From JADZGC01 sp964391595 (GTDB taxonomy: Bacteria > Patescibacteriota > Saccharimonadia > CAILAD01 > GCA-016700035), in assembly GCA_964391595.1 (NCBI GenBank), contig CAYMMM010000006.1, positions 1 to 38,112 of the forward strand: 38,112 nucleotides of DNA, read 5' to 3'. Every line of letters begins with the position of its first letter. Position 1 is the first letter of the stretch. The notes under the pieces were generated by a model. That model made no database searches. It was not told the DNA's origin and worked only from the letters and a program-made list of their open reading frames with translations. The translations under genes and the position numbers were made by a program. This document shows, one piece after another, positions 15,594 to 24,331 of this stretch.

Positions 15594-16063
15594 CATTTGT
15601 ATCGATGATATTATCGGTAGTCGTTATTGGTGGATTGATCTTGTACATGCGGTCGCAACAGTCAGGAGATGCCGCCGCGCGTCAGGAGGGAGGATCACCA
15701 GATCACTTCACCCCAGACCCAGCCGAGCAGAAAAAAGTACTTGACCCAGAGTTTGTTCGCAATCATTGGGCGGAGATCCAGGCGATGATGAAGGTCGGTG
15801 GTGCAGGTATGAAGAATGCCCTTATAGAAGCCGACAAGCTGCTGGATTATGTGATGATTGCGCGTGGCTTTGGTGGAGAAGATATGGGTGGACGCCTGAA
15901 GCTCAACGGCAATAAATTCTCTGACCTCAATGGTGTCTGGTCTGCCCACAAACTGCGCAATCAGTATGCGCATGATGTGCATGTAGATGTTGTCCCTCGA
16001 GAGGTCGAGCGCGCAATTGCTCAGCTTGGACAAGGGATACGTGACCTTGGGGTTCCCGTATGA
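15590..16063 (+). CDS. Membrane-anchored HEPN-like protein inside the gat operon
   Basis: A 157-residue protein, not a Gat subunit. Residues about 3-20 form one N-terminal membrane helix. After a low-complexity linker comes a helical domain with GGRLKLNGNKFSDLNGVWSAHKLRNQYAHD, in which Arg123-Asn-x3-His128 fits the Rx4-6H motif of HEPN domains (often RNases or RNA-binding), followed by EVERAIAQLGQGI. HEPN membership is an inference from the motif and helical setting. The ATG shares four bases with the gatA stop and its own stop shares four with gatB, so it is made in step with GatA and GatB. Confidence 0.75.
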   Translation: MTFVSMILSVVVIGGLILYMRSQQSGDAAARQEGGSPDHFTPDPAEQKKVLDPEFVRNHWAEIQAMMKVGGAGMKNALIEADKLLDYVMIARGFGGEDMGGRLKLNGNKFSDLNGVWSAHKLRNQYAHDVHVDVVPREVERAIAQLGQGIRDLGVPV

Positions 16064-17514
16064 GTACCTTCATTCCAACGATCGGGATCGAGATCCACGT
16101 GCAATTAGCGACAAAGTCAAAAATGTTCTGTAGCTGCGATAATAACTCGGTCGGGGCCGAGCCAAACACGAATGTCTGCCCCGTCTGCTTGGCTTATCCT
16201 GGAACCCTGCCGGTGCCAAACCGCCACGCCGTAGAGCTCGGCATTCGGCTTGGCTATGGCCTCAATGCAACAGTGCGCGAACATACTAAGTTTGACCGTA
16301 AAAACTACTTTTATCCAGATAGCCCCAAGGGTTATCAAATCACTCAGTTTGATCAGCCAATCCTCGAGGACGGATGGGTGGAGATCCTTGTAGACGGGCA
16401 GTTTAAGCGCATTGGCGTGGAGCGAGCACACCTTGAAGAGGACGCTGGTAAGCTCAGTCATCCAGCAGGTAAGGATTATTCACTCGTCGACTTCAACCGT
16501 GCCGGCACCCCACTTCTCGAGATAGTTTCAAAGCCGGACATGCATACACCACAGGAAGCTCGCCGCTATCTCCAGGAGATATATGCGATCGCCACAGGTC
16601 TCGGGGTAACGCATGGCGATATGCAGCACGGCAACATGAAATTCGATCTCAACGTCTCTGTGTCCGATGATCCAAATGTACTTGGTACTCGAACCGAGCT
16701 TAAGAACCTCAACTCATTCCGAAATGCCGAGCGCGCTTTGACATACGAGATAGCTCGCCAAATTGAGATACGAGAATCGGGTGGAGCTATTACACAAGAG
16801 ACGCGCGGCTGGGATGACGCGAAAGGCGAGACGTTTTCGCAGCGAAGCAAGGAAGAGGCGCATGATTATCGATACTTTCCAGAGCCAGACATTCCGCCGC
16901 TCGTCATTACTCCAGAGATGCGCGACGCGCAGCGGGAATACATCGGCATTCTGCCTATAGATCTGCGACGAGAGTTAGTTACGCTTGGGCTTAATGTAGA
17001 CGAGCAAGATGTGCTCATTGGGCAGCCGTACACGAGTGCGTTGTTTGCTGAGGCCAGGGATGAAAATAATGCAAAGCTGACTCGCAAGATATTGAATTAT
17101 CTTGTTGGCCCGTACCAGGCGCATCTGAAGTCACTTTCTACTGAAGACATAGACATCACGCAGATCAAGCCGAAGTTTAGCGCCTCGCAGTTGCTGCTCG
17201 TGGCTGAGAAAGAATCAGCTGGCGAGTTGTCGAGTACTATGGCGAAGCAGGTTCTAGCTGATATGTTTGTGCACGGTACTGATCCTGCCGAAATAATCGA
17301 GCGTGAGGGGCTGGTACAGGTTTCTGACGAAAGCGCTTTGCAAGAGATTGTAGGGAAGGTGGTTGAGGGTAATCCGCAAGCGGTCGCAGATTTCAAGTCG
17401 GGTAATGAAAAGGCACTCGGCTTCTTCGTTGGTCAGATCATGAAGGAGACCAAGGGCCAGGCAAATCCCAAAACCGTGAATGAGCTTCTGCGAGCTACTC
17501 TGGAAAAATCATAA
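16060..17514 (+). CDS. gatB: Asp/Glu-tRNA amidotransferase subunit B
   Basis: A 484-residue GatB, which binds and phosphorylates the misacylated tRNA end. It starts TFIPTIGIEIHVQLATKSKMFC and has the cysteine cluster CSCDNN...NVCPVCLAYPGTLPVPN that holds a zinc ion in many GatB proteins. The DYSLVDFNRAGTPLLEIVSKPD and GVTHGDMQHGNMKFDLNVS blocks are diagnostic. The C-terminal YqeY-like tail domain is present (SAGELSSTMAKQVLADM onward). It is the last gene of the operon. Confidence 0.97.
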   Translation: MSTFIPTIGIEIHVQLATKSKMFCSCDNNSVGAEPNTNVCPVCLAYPGTLPVPNRHAVELGIRLGYGLNATVREHTKFDRKNYFYPDSPKGYQITQFDQPILEDGWVEILVDGQFKRIGVERAHLEEDAGKLSHPAGKDYSLVDFNRAGTPLLEIVSKPDMHTPQEARRYLQEIYAIATGLGVTHGDMQHGNMKFDLNVSVSDDPNVLGTRTELKNLNSFRNAERALTYEIARQIEIRESGGAITQETRGWDDAKGETFSQRSKEEAHDYRYFPEPDIPPLVITPEMRDAQREYIGILPIDLRRELVTLGLNVDEQDVLIGQPYTSALFAEARDENNAKLTRKILNYLVGPYQAHLKSLSTEDIDITQIKPKFSASQLLLVAEKESAGELSSTMAKQVLADMFVHGTDPAEIIEREGLVQVSDESALQEIVGKVVEGNPQAVADFKSGNEKALGFFVGQIMKETKGQANPKTVNELLRATLEKS

Positions 17515-17550
17515 TCAAAACGCACATGGCGCTTATGCTATCATGAATAT

Positions 17551-18216
17551 ATGACTCCAGCGATCACCAATGATCAAATAGTACAGGCGCTTGATATCAA
17601 GAACTTCACAGCACCGGTCACAACGCTATTTAGCAAGCTGATCGTCGACTTGCCTTTGGCAATTATCTTGTTTTTGATCGGCGTCGTTATTATTCGCTTA
17701 CTCTCGAAGCTTTTAATTCGAGGGCTTGGGCTCACAAAGCTTCCGAAGGGCTTGATCAAGGTCTCGGTGCGTTTACTCGATATGGCGTTGTGGATTCTCT
17801 TGTCTATCGCGATCTTCCAGCTGATCGGTCTCACGAATGTAGCCTTTGCTGTTTCCGGAGCCTTCGCGGTTCTAGCGCTTGGCTTCTCACAAGGGATATC
17901 TGCCACAGTTAGTGATACTGTCTCGGGTCTTAACCTCGCGCGCGATCGGCATTTTCGGATTGGAGACAAGGTGATAGCAGGTGATCGGAAGACGGAAGGG
18001 GTTATCATCGACATGGATATTCGCAAGAGTCGCATCAAAGATGAAAAAGGACAGATTCATGTCATACCAAACGGTCTAATTGATAAGAATGAATTTGTAC
18101 TTGTCGAGCGAGCTATGCCACAAGCAGCTACGACTGCTCCAGCCCGCCAGGTCACACGCAGAGCCGCTGTGCGTACCAAGGCCAGTAGTGCTACAATATC
18201 TACAAGAAAGCGATAA
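17551..18216 (+). CDS. MscS-family mechanosensitive channel-like protein
   Basis: A 221-residue small MscS-like protein. It has hydrophobic segments at about 30-50 and 72-115; the last is the pore-lining type helix AVSGAFAVLALGFSQGISATVSDTVSGL, followed by the beta domain entry FRIGDKVIAGDRKTEGVIIDMDIRKSRIKDEKGQIHVIPNGLI that is typical of MscS. It lacks the large C-terminal vestibule and ends in a basic, disordered tail. It may gate in response to membrane tension. A TATCAT box ends 6 nt before the ATG (17539-17544), suggesting a leaderless mRNA. Confidence 0.88.
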   Translation: MTPAITNDQIVQALDIKNFTAPVTTLFSKLIVDLPLAIILFLIGVVIIRLLSKLLIRGLGLTKLPKGLIKVSVRLLDMALWILLSIAIFQLIGLTNVAFAVSGAFAVLALGFSQGISATVSDTVSGLNLARDRHFRIGDKVIAGDRKTEGVIIDMDIRKSRIKDEKGQIHVIPNGLIDKNEFVLVERAMPQAATTAPARQVTRRAAVRTKASSATISTRKR

Positions 18217-18234
18217 GAGGAGGACAGTGTAGCT

Positions 18235-18498
18235 ATGGATGTGACTTTATTTGTGTTAATACTCGTGCTGTCACTCGCAGTGTTGATTTTGCTGACGATC
18301 ATGATAGTGCTGGCAGTTGCTATCAATAAGTTTGTGAAGACATTACAGAACATTGCTGAGATTGCGCAAGATGGTACCAAGACTGCGGCGGATATTGTGC
18401 ACGAAGTGAAAGAAAAAATCATTAATCCTATGACAATGAGTGCGATCTTTGCGCAGGTTATGCGTGGTGCAAAAGCTCGCGGAAAGGGAAGAAAATAG
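18235..18498 (+). CDS. Small single-helix membrane protein
   Basis: An 87-residue protein with one N-terminal membrane helix (LFVLILVLSLAVLILLTIMIVLAVAI) and an amphipathic, charged C-terminal region. No family recognised, though it resembles DUF948-type envelope proteins. AGGAGG lies 11 nt before the ATG. The next gene begins immediately after its stop, so it is operonic with the YtxH-like protein. Confidence 0.75.
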   Translation: MDVTLFVLILVLSLAVLILLTIMIVLAVAINKFVKTLQNIAEIAQDGTKTAADIVHEVKEKIINPMTMSAIFAQVMRGAKARGKGRK

Positions 18499-19155
18499 AT
18501 GGCTCGAAAAGGCGGATTTATCAAAGGTTTAGGACTTGGGGCACTGGTCGCAGGTGTTGGAGCGCTACTCTTCGCTCCCAAGTCAGGCAAGCAAACGCGC
18601 ACTGAATTACTCTCCAGCTTTGATGACGTGAAGCAGCGCCTAAGTGTAGGCTTAGACGATCTCAAAGAAGCCAGCGTACGAGTGAAGCAAGACTCTGTAA
18701 AAGAAACCAAAGACCTCATTAAGCGTGCCGAGAAGCTCAAGGAGCAGCTCAATGCGACTGCACTTAAGCTTACGAGCGTAAGTGATGATGCGCGCGTCGA
18801 GGTACGTGGTCAGGCCGAGCAGCTCGTCGAAGATGGCAAGGCATTGTTGCAAGAGCTTGATACTTTGAGCAAGAAGATTGGCGCCAGTACAAAGCGCGAA
18901 GTGACACATGCTGCTGATCGCGTACGGGGAACTGTCAAAGAAGGCGCTCAGGAGGCGGAGATCATTGGCAAGCAAGCCCAGAAGACTGCTCAGCAAACTG
19001 TACGAAAAGCTACAAGCACGGCGAAGAAGACTACTTCTCGCGTCCAGAAAACCGTAAAGCAAGCTGCGACTAAGGCGGTGAAGACAGCCAAGACGCCTGC
19101 GAAGTCGCCAGCAAAGTCTAAGACAACGCGCACAAACACCCGTGGCAAGAAGTAA
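18499..19155 (+). CDS. YtxH-domain protein with basic H1-like tail
   Basis: A 218-residue protein. The N-terminus FIKGLGLGALVAGVGALLFAPKSGKQTR is the YtxH (general stress family) membrane signature. A helical, charged middle part (about 30-150) follows, then a lysine/alanine/threonine-rich tail (about 155-218) that resembles histone H1-like or nucleoid-associated tails (KSPAKSKTTRTNTRGKK). The gene abuts the small membrane protein before it and overlaps the next one by 14 bases. Confidence 0.85.
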   Translation: MARKGGFIKGLGLGALVAGVGALLFAPKSGKQTRTELLSSFDDVKQRLSVGLDDLKEASVRVKQDSVKETKDLIKRAEKLKEQLNATALKLTSVSDDARVEVRGQAEQLVEDGKALLQELDTLSKKIGASTKREVTHAADRVRGTVKEGAQEAEIIGKQAQKTAQQTVRKATSTAKKTTSRVQKTVKQAATKAVKTAKTPAKSPAKSKTTRTNTRGKK

Positions 19156-19435
19156 GTCTGTTACATACACGAAAGCTGAGATCGATCAGGCAACCAAGAT
19201 TGCTGAGATCTTTAGTGCGAGTGAACTCGTAGAGCTTCTCAATGATCGTTGGCGCTTTGCTTGGATCAATTTTAGAGCTGGATTTTATCGCGGCGTAGGT
19301 ACAACCCTAGGCATTGCAACCGTTGTGGTGCTCATCGGCTACCTTGTTGTGATCTTGGGTGGCGTGCCGGGGGTAGGGAGTTTTATCAAGAGCATACGCG
19401 ACAGCGTCCCGACTACTTCGACACAAGTGAAATAA
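19142..19435 (+). CDS. DUF5665-like membrane protein
   Basis: A 97-residue protein starting at GTG within the end of the YtxH-like gene. The core AELVELLNDRWRFAWINFRAGFYRGVGTTLG-type helix followed by one or two membrane helices (IATVVVLIGYLVVILGGV) matches the DUF5665 layout. Function unknown. It closes the MscS/YtxH operon. Confidence 0.78.
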   Translation: MARSKSVTYTKAEIDQATKIAEIFSASELVELLNDRWRFAWINFRAGFYRGVGTTLGIATVVVLIGYLVVILGGVPGVGSFIKSIRDSVPTTSTQVK

Positions 19436-19465
19436 CACACGCAATAGTTCCTAGAAATATACATA

Positions 19466-19541
19466 CATTCCCAAGCAACTCGAAAAATGCAAGTGGCTTG
19501 GGAATGTCCTGAGGTGTGCTAAGGAATAACACAGCTCAGGA
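19466..19541. repeat. Two tandem inverted repeats in a convergent spacer
   Basis: The first has perfect 11-bp arms (19466-19476 and 19496-19506, core CATTCCCAAGC). The second follows at once: TCCTGAGGTGTG with CACAGCTCAGGA (19507-19541), 11 of 12 paired around a G-G mismatch. Neither has a T tract on either strand. They lie between the converging DUF5665-like gene and the pilin gene and may act as terminators or mRNA 3' end stabilisers for both. Confidence 0.7.
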
Positions 19542-19549
19542 TGTTGTAG

Positions 19550-19720
19550 CTACCGCTGGGTGACGTGTGTCGTGGAGGGGATCGACGAATCAGTCAGGTT
19601 GTTTGTTCTCTCGTTTGAGATTCCCAGAAGGACTACTACGCAGATCGCAGCAATCAGTGCTACGAGGATCAGATATTCGATCACATCTGCTCCGTACCGA
19701 ACGGGGTGCCTTTTGTACAT
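19550..19720 (-). CDS. Flp-like type IVb pilin
   Basis: A 56-residue protein with a short basic leader MYKRHPVRYG, then ADVIEYLILVALIAAICVVVLL. Cleavage after Gly10 would leave glutamate at position 5 and tyrosine at 6 of the mature form, exactly as in Flp (Tad) type pilins, with the hydrophobic helix following. The C-terminal tail is hydrophilic. Ribosome site AAGGAG lies 5-6 nt upstream, which fixes the start at 19720 rather than the upstream ATG at 19753. No Tad assembly genes are nearby, so it would rely on machinery elsewhere. Confidence 0.75.
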   Translation of the reverse strand: MYKRHPVRYGADVIEYLILVALIAAICVVVLLGISNERTNNLTDSSIPSTTHVTQR

Positions 19721-19775
19721 ACGGGTCTCCTTAATCTCGTAATTGTTGTACAAATTGAGACCGCCACGAGCTCAG

Positions 19776-19834
19776 CGCCGCATTGCTGCGGGCGCCGAAA
19801 CTCGGGGCGAATGCGAGATCTCGATCAGATCTCG
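19776..19834. repeat. Two hairpins between the pilin and the 250-aa orphan
   Basis: Hairpin 1 pairs GCGCCGCA with TGCGGGCGC around TTGC (about 19776-19797, one bulge). Hairpin 2 has perfect 8-bp arms CGAGATCT/AGATCTCG (19814-19821 and 19827-19834) and spans the stop codon of the upstream minus-strand gene. Neither is followed by a T run, so they may allow read-through into the pilin gene. Confidence 0.6.
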
Positions 19835-20577
19835 TGGGGCCTGAAGCTGTTGGGCGCGATGCCGTCATGGCCATCGTGAGTGCGATCGAGATTCGCACCG
19901 AACATGTTCAGGGTGATGCCGGCGCGGATCTTCTCGAGCAACTGCTCCTTGGTAAGTCCCTCTGCCCAGTAATGAGAGTCGCTGTCGAACGAGTCGATGG
20001 CCGTCTGCATCTCATCCGTGAGGTATTCACCAGCCTTCTGGGCTTGCTCGGCATCCTGCTCCTTGGTGTACCCCGAGATCGAGACGACGGGGCCATGACC
20101 GAGGACATCCCCGATGATCACGCAGCCGTCGTAGCAGAAATCACCGATCTGACGCAGGTGACGGTGGGTCTCGACAGCGGCGCTGCTGGGTAGACCGAGG
20201 CGCAAGGTGAACTTGCCCTTGCGCATGGCGTTCTCGACGCACAGCATCTGCTCGGCGTTGTTGCCGGTGAATGTCGACGGACTGACGTACTCCATGTTGG
20301 CGTCGAGTGCGTAGTACATCCATGGTTCACACCAGTCGCGATCCTCCGGCCGCCAGACGCATACACCGACGCCTTGCAGGGGTTTGCCATCGGTGCGCTC
20401 GCGAGGAAGGTTCGCGCGCAGCCAGGCGAAGAATCGCATGTTGAGATCGACCCCACAGAACTTGTCTGGGTAGTCGAAGTCGGGGATGCCGGCACCACCG
20501 CGTGTGCTGTCGGAGGGCGTGATGAGGCCACTTGTTGGTGCGGACGATGGGAAAGTGCCAGTTGTATGACCGGGCAT
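19825..20577 (-). CDS. Hypothetical protein (250 aa)
   Basis: Not recognised. A soluble, glycine- and aspartate-rich protein with no membrane helix. Blocks worth noting are the cysteine-containing VGVCVWRPEDRDWCEPWMYYALD and the segment HLRQIGDFCYDGCVIIGDVLGHGPVVSI. The start is set at 20577 (MPGHTTGTF) because GAAAGAGGT lies 5-6 nt upstream, although two upstream in-frame ATGs exist. GC-rich codons (GAC, GCG, CTC) are unlike dnaE next door. It has its own promoter. Confidence 0.65.
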   Translation of the reverse strand: MPGHTTGTFPSSAPTSGLITPSDSTRGGAGIPDFDYPDKFCGVDLNMRFFAWLRANLPRERTDGKPLQGVGVCVWRPEDRDWCEPWMYYALDANMEYVSPSTFTGNNAEQMLCVENAMRKGKFTLRLGLPSSAAVETHRHLRQIGDFCYDGCVIIGDVLGHGPVVSISGYTKEQDAEQAQKAGEYLTDEMQTAIDSFDSDSHYWAEGLTKEQLLEKIRAGITLNMFGANLDRTHDGHDGIAPNSFRPHEI

Positions 20578-20634
20578 TGGTACCTCTTTCGTAGGCATTT
20601 TGGGGTGCACGTCCGATCTGGACGAATAGGCATA

Positions 20635-20663
20635 ATAATATCACAAAATGAAGTAAAGATCAA
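20635..20663 (-). promoter_or_regulatory. Promoter of the 250-aa orphan
   Basis: On the minus strand TTGATC (20658-20663), 17 bp, TATTAT (20635-20640). The leader to the chosen ATG is about 50 nt. It diverges from the dnaE promoter. Confidence 0.65.
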
Positions 20664-20713
20664 TACTATGGAACGCTTACGCTATGGGCGCATTTCGCGT
20701 AAAATAAAAGTAA

Positions 20714-23700
20714 ATGGGTGAGGTAAAAATAGAGGACAAGGGGTCGGCGACGGCCGTGCAGGAGAAGGCATCACAGAATCCATCTCCTGACTTCGTGCAC
20801 TTACATAACCACACGCATTATTCGCTGCTGGATGGACTCCAGAAAATCCCTCAGATGCTTGATTGGGTGCAGCAGCTAGGGCAAAAGGCGGTGGCTATCA
20901 CAGATCACGGCACGCTCTCCGGCGCGATTGAGTTCTATAAGGAGTGCAAGAAGCGCGACATCAAGCCAATTATCGGTATGGAAGCCTACGTAGCTCCGAG
21001 AAAGCATACCGATAAATCGACTCGAGAAGACCGCACGCCATATCACTTGACACTTCTAGCGAAGAACGAGCAGGGGTATAAGAACCTCATCAAGCTCTCA
21101 ACTATCGCCTGTCTCGAAGGGTTTTATTACAAGCCTCGTATAGACCGTGAGCTTATTGAAAAATACCATGAGGGCATTATCGCTCTGACAGGGTGTATTG
21201 GAGGTGAAGTCGGCACAAACATCCTCGCGGACAACTATGATGCCGCCAAGGAAGCCGCACAGTGGTACAAAGACACCTTTGGGGCAGAGAACTACTATCT
21301 CGAAATGCAACCACATATTGGCTGGGAGCCACAGGACAAAGTGAATGCTGGATTGCGCAAACTGGCGAAGGAGCTTGATCTGGGATTGGTCATAACTGGT
21401 GATGCTCACTACTCAAAATCCGACCAACATTACGCGCATGATATTCTGCTCTGCGTGCAGACAGGGTCTACGATCGAAGACCCAAATCGCTTCAAGCTCG
21501 ATCAAGACTTGAGTATATATTCTGGTGCACAGATAGCCGAGCGATTCCCCGACGATTTACAAGCACTTGAAAACACAGTGAAGATTGCTGAGATGTGCAA
21601 TCTCGAAATCGAGCTGGGCAAGATCTTGATCCCTACCTTCGAGGTGCCAGAAGGTAAGACTGAGCGCGAATACCTGCGCGAGCTGGTCTATCAAGGGGCG
21701 ATGTGGCGTTACGGGGATATCCCTAAGGAAGATATTAGTCACTATGATGAAACGTCTGCGAAAGCGAAATTGCCTCAACCAGTCCTTGAGCGCATCGAGT
21801 ATGAGCTCGAAGTCATCGCGCGCATGGGCTATGATGGTTACTTCTTGATAGTGGCAGACCTGCTCAACTGGTCGAAGAATCAAGGTATCGTTTGTGGGCC
21901 GGGGCGCGGGTCGGCAGCTGGCTCGATCATTGCGTATGTGACAAACATTACCGATCTTGACCCTATTAAATACGATCTGCTCTTCGAGCGCTTCCTAAAC
22001 CCTGATCGTATCTCAATGCCCGATATCGATATGGACTTCGCTGACGACCGCCGTGAAGAGGTGATCGCCTATGCGACCGAGAAGTATGGGCAAGATCATG
22101 TGGCGCAGATCATTACCTTTGGAATAATGGCGGCGCGTAATGCCGTGCGTGACACCGGCCGTGTGCTGGCGATGCCGTATGCCGAGGTTGATACTGTCGC
22201 TAAGCTGATACCAGCACCAATTCAGGGTCGACACATCCCGCTCGAGAAGTCGATCCAAGATGATCCGGATCTCAAGAAAGAATACGAAGGCAACCCTCGC
22301 ACCAAGCGCCTGATCGACATCGCGATGCAGCTCGAAGGCACGATTCGCAATGCCGGCACACACGCCGCGGGTGTAGTAATCGCGCCAGAGCCGCTCGATG
22401 AATACGTACCGCTTACGCGTGCCGCTAAGGGTGGGGTGTCGACGCAGTATATCGGGACGGTGATGGAAGAGCTGGGCTTGCTTAAGTTCGATTTCTTGGG
22501 TCTCTCAAACTTGACGATTATTAAGAATGCTCTGCGTATTATCAAGAGGGTGTACGGGCGCGAGATCGAGGTTGGCGAGATCCCGATTGACGACAAGAAG
22601 ACCTATGAGCTACTTGCGCACGGTGATACAACCGGTGTCTTCCAACTCGAGTCTGCAGGCATGAAGCGCTACATCAAGGACCTCAAGCCCGACCGTTTTG
22701 AGGACATTATTGCCATGGTGGCGCTGTATCGTCCAGGCCCAATGCAGTGGATCGATGATTTCATCTCGCGTAAGCACAATCCAGACAAAATTGTCTTCGA
22801 CCATCCAAAGATGGAAGCTGCACTGAAGGAAACCTACGGCATTATTGTCTACCAGGAGCAAGTCATGCAGATCTCGAAGGATCTCTGTGGCTTCACTGGC
22901 GGTCAAGCTGACACGCTGCGTAAGGGCATTGGTAAGAAAATTCCAGAAGTGATTGCCAAGATGAAACAGGACTTCATCGATGGTGCGATCAAACATTCTG
23001 ACGCTGATCCGGCTTTTGTCGAGAAGCTGTGGGCGGGTATCGAAGACTTCGCAGCGTATTGTTTCAATAAGAGCCACGCGGCTTGTTACGCGCTCATTGC
23101 CGTGCAGACAGCGTATCTCAAGGCACACTATCCGGCTGCCTTCATGGCAGCGCTGCTCACCAGTGATCACGGTAATCTCGATCGTATCTCGATCGAAGTG
23201 TCTGAGTGCCGTAAGATGGGGATTGAGATATTGCCCCCAGATGTGAATGAGTCTTTCTCAGAGTTTGCGGTGATTCGTGGCGAAGATGGTGTCGACAGTA
23301 TTCGCTTTGGATTGGCTGCTGTAAAGAATGTAGGGCAAGGGCCAGTGAATGCGATTCTCAAGGCTCGCGAGGAAGGTGGCCCTTTTGCGAATGTCGAAGA
23401 CTTTGTGCGCCGAGTAGACGCCCGCGAGATCAATAAGAAAGCTATTGAAGCGTTGATGAAAGTAGGCGCATTTGACTCGTTTGAAGATCGCAGTACGCTC
23501 ATCTACAATCTCGACAAAATCGTGATTTACATGTCTCGCGCACAAAAGAACGCGCTTTCGGGTCAAATAGATATCTTCGGAAGCCTCGGTGCTACGGAGG
23601 ACATTCCTTCTCTGCCGCTCGATACACCGAGTGAACAACTTGATACACGCGAGATCGCGACTTGGGAGAAAGAACTGCTTGGCCTATATCTGACGAGCCA

Positions 23701-24331
23701 TCCGTTGCGTGATGTGGAAGGGTGGCTGACCGAGAAGACCGTCCCGGCGGACAGCTTGAAGCCAGAGATGGATGGTGAGAAGGTGACGGTTGGTGGCGTG
23801 ATTACGACGGTGCGAAAGATCTTGACCAAAAAGGGTGACAATATGGCCTTTGTCGGTCTAGAGACGCTTAAGGGCGAGACGGAGTTGCTTGTATTCCCGC
23901 GCGCCTATGAAGCCAACCCAGATGCATGGGTAGAGGATCGATTGGTTGCTGTGCAAGGAAAAGTCAATGCCCGAGATCGTGATGGCAATACCTCTGATGA
24001 TGTGAAGGTTGTGGTTGATAAGGTGAAGACTCTCGAGCCAAGCATCCTCAAGCATTTTATTCCGACTGGTGAGCGGCAAGAGGTTGAGATTCCTGAGACC
24101 GCTGCAAAAAAGGCCGATCGTATCATCATCTCCTTGCCTGACCTCAAGGATCAAGCGGCCTTACTGCGGCTCAAGAGTATGCTCCAGAGTGTTCCTGGAG
24201 AGACCGAAGCACTTCTCGAGCTGACTAGTACAGGGCAAAAGATTCGTTTACCGTTCAAGGTGACAGTCACGGCCAAGCTTGAGAAGGCGCTTGCAGAGAT
24301 TATCGAGCCAAGTGCGATCGTAGTCGAATAA
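20714..24331 (+). CDS. dnaE: DNA polymerase III alpha subunit
   Basis: A 1205-residue replicative polymerase. The N-terminal PHP domain has FVHLHNHTHYSLLDG and later AITDHGTLSGAIEFYKECK. The palm has the GPGRGSAAGSIIAY block and the catalytic aspartates in PDIDMDFADDRREEV (about 435-450). The fingers show AAGVVIAPEPL and FQLESAGMKRY, then YQEQVMQI and FNKSHAACYALIAVQTAYLKAHYPAAF. Helix-hairpin-helix and OB-fold domains follow (KVTVGGVITTVRKILTKKGDNMAFVGLE). A TAAAAT box with TTACGC 17 bp before it puts transcription start close to the ATG (8 nt after the -10). Confidence 0.98.
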   Translation: MGEVKIEDKGSATAVQEKASQNPSPDFVHLHNHTHYSLLDGLQKIPQMLDWVQQLGQKAVAITDHGTLSGAIEFYKECKKRDIKPIIGMEAYVAPRKHTDKSTREDRTPYHLTLLAKNEQGYKNLIKLSTIACLEGFYYKPRIDRELIEKYHEGIIALTGCIGGEVGTNILADNYDAAKEAAQWYKDTFGAENYYLEMQPHIGWEPQDKVNAGLRKLAKELDLGLVITGDAHYSKSDQHYAHDILLCVQTGSTIEDPNRFKLDQDLSIYSGAQIAERFPDDLQALENTVKIAEMCNLEIELGKILIPTFEVPEGKTEREYLRELVYQGAMWRYGDIPKEDISHYDETSAKAKLPQPVLERIEYELEVIARMGYDGYFLIVADLLNWSKNQGIVCGPGRGSAAGSIIAYVTNITDLDPIKYDLLFERFLNPDRISMPDIDMDFADDRREEVIAYATEKYGQDHVAQIITFGIMAARNAVRDTGRVLAMPYAEVDTVAKLIPAPIQGRHIPLEKSIQDDPDLKKEYEGNPRTKRLIDIAMQLEGTIRNAGTHAAGVVIAPEPLDEYVPLTRAAKGGVSTQYIGTVMEELGLLKFDFLGLSNLTIIKNALRIIKRVYGREIEVGEIPIDDKKTYELLAHGDTTGVFQLESAGMKRYIKDLKPDRFEDIIAMVALYRPGPMQWIDDFISRKHNPDKIVFDHPKMEAALKETYGIIVYQEQVMQISKDLCGFTGGQADTLRKGIGKKIPEVIAKMKQDFIDGAIKHSDADPAFVEKLWAGIEDFAAYCFNKSHAACYALIAVQTAYLKAHYPAAFMAALLTSDHGNLDRISIEVSECRKMGIEILPPDVNESFSEFAVIRGEDGVDSIRFGLAAVKNVGQGPVNAILKAREEGGPFANVEDFVRRVDAREINKKAIEALMKVGAFDSFEDRSTLIYNLDKIVIYMSRAQKNALSGQIDIFGSLGATEDIPSLPLDTPSEQLDTREIATWEKELLGLYLTSHPLRDVEGWLTEKTVPADSLKPEMDGEKVTVGGVITTVRKILTKKGDNMAFVGLETLKGETELLVFPRAYEANPDAWVEDRLVAVQGKVNARDRDGNTSDDVKVVVDKVKTLEPSILKHFIPTGERQEVEIPETAAKKADRIIISLPDLKDQAALLRLKSMLQSVPGETEALLELTSTGQKIRLPFKVTVTAKLEKALAEIIEPSAIVVE

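Noticed and set aside
18990..19155. K/A/T-rich repeats at the end of the YtxH-like gene as a DNA repeat array
   Set aside because: The codons vary; it is low-complexity protein sequence rather than a nucleotide repeat.
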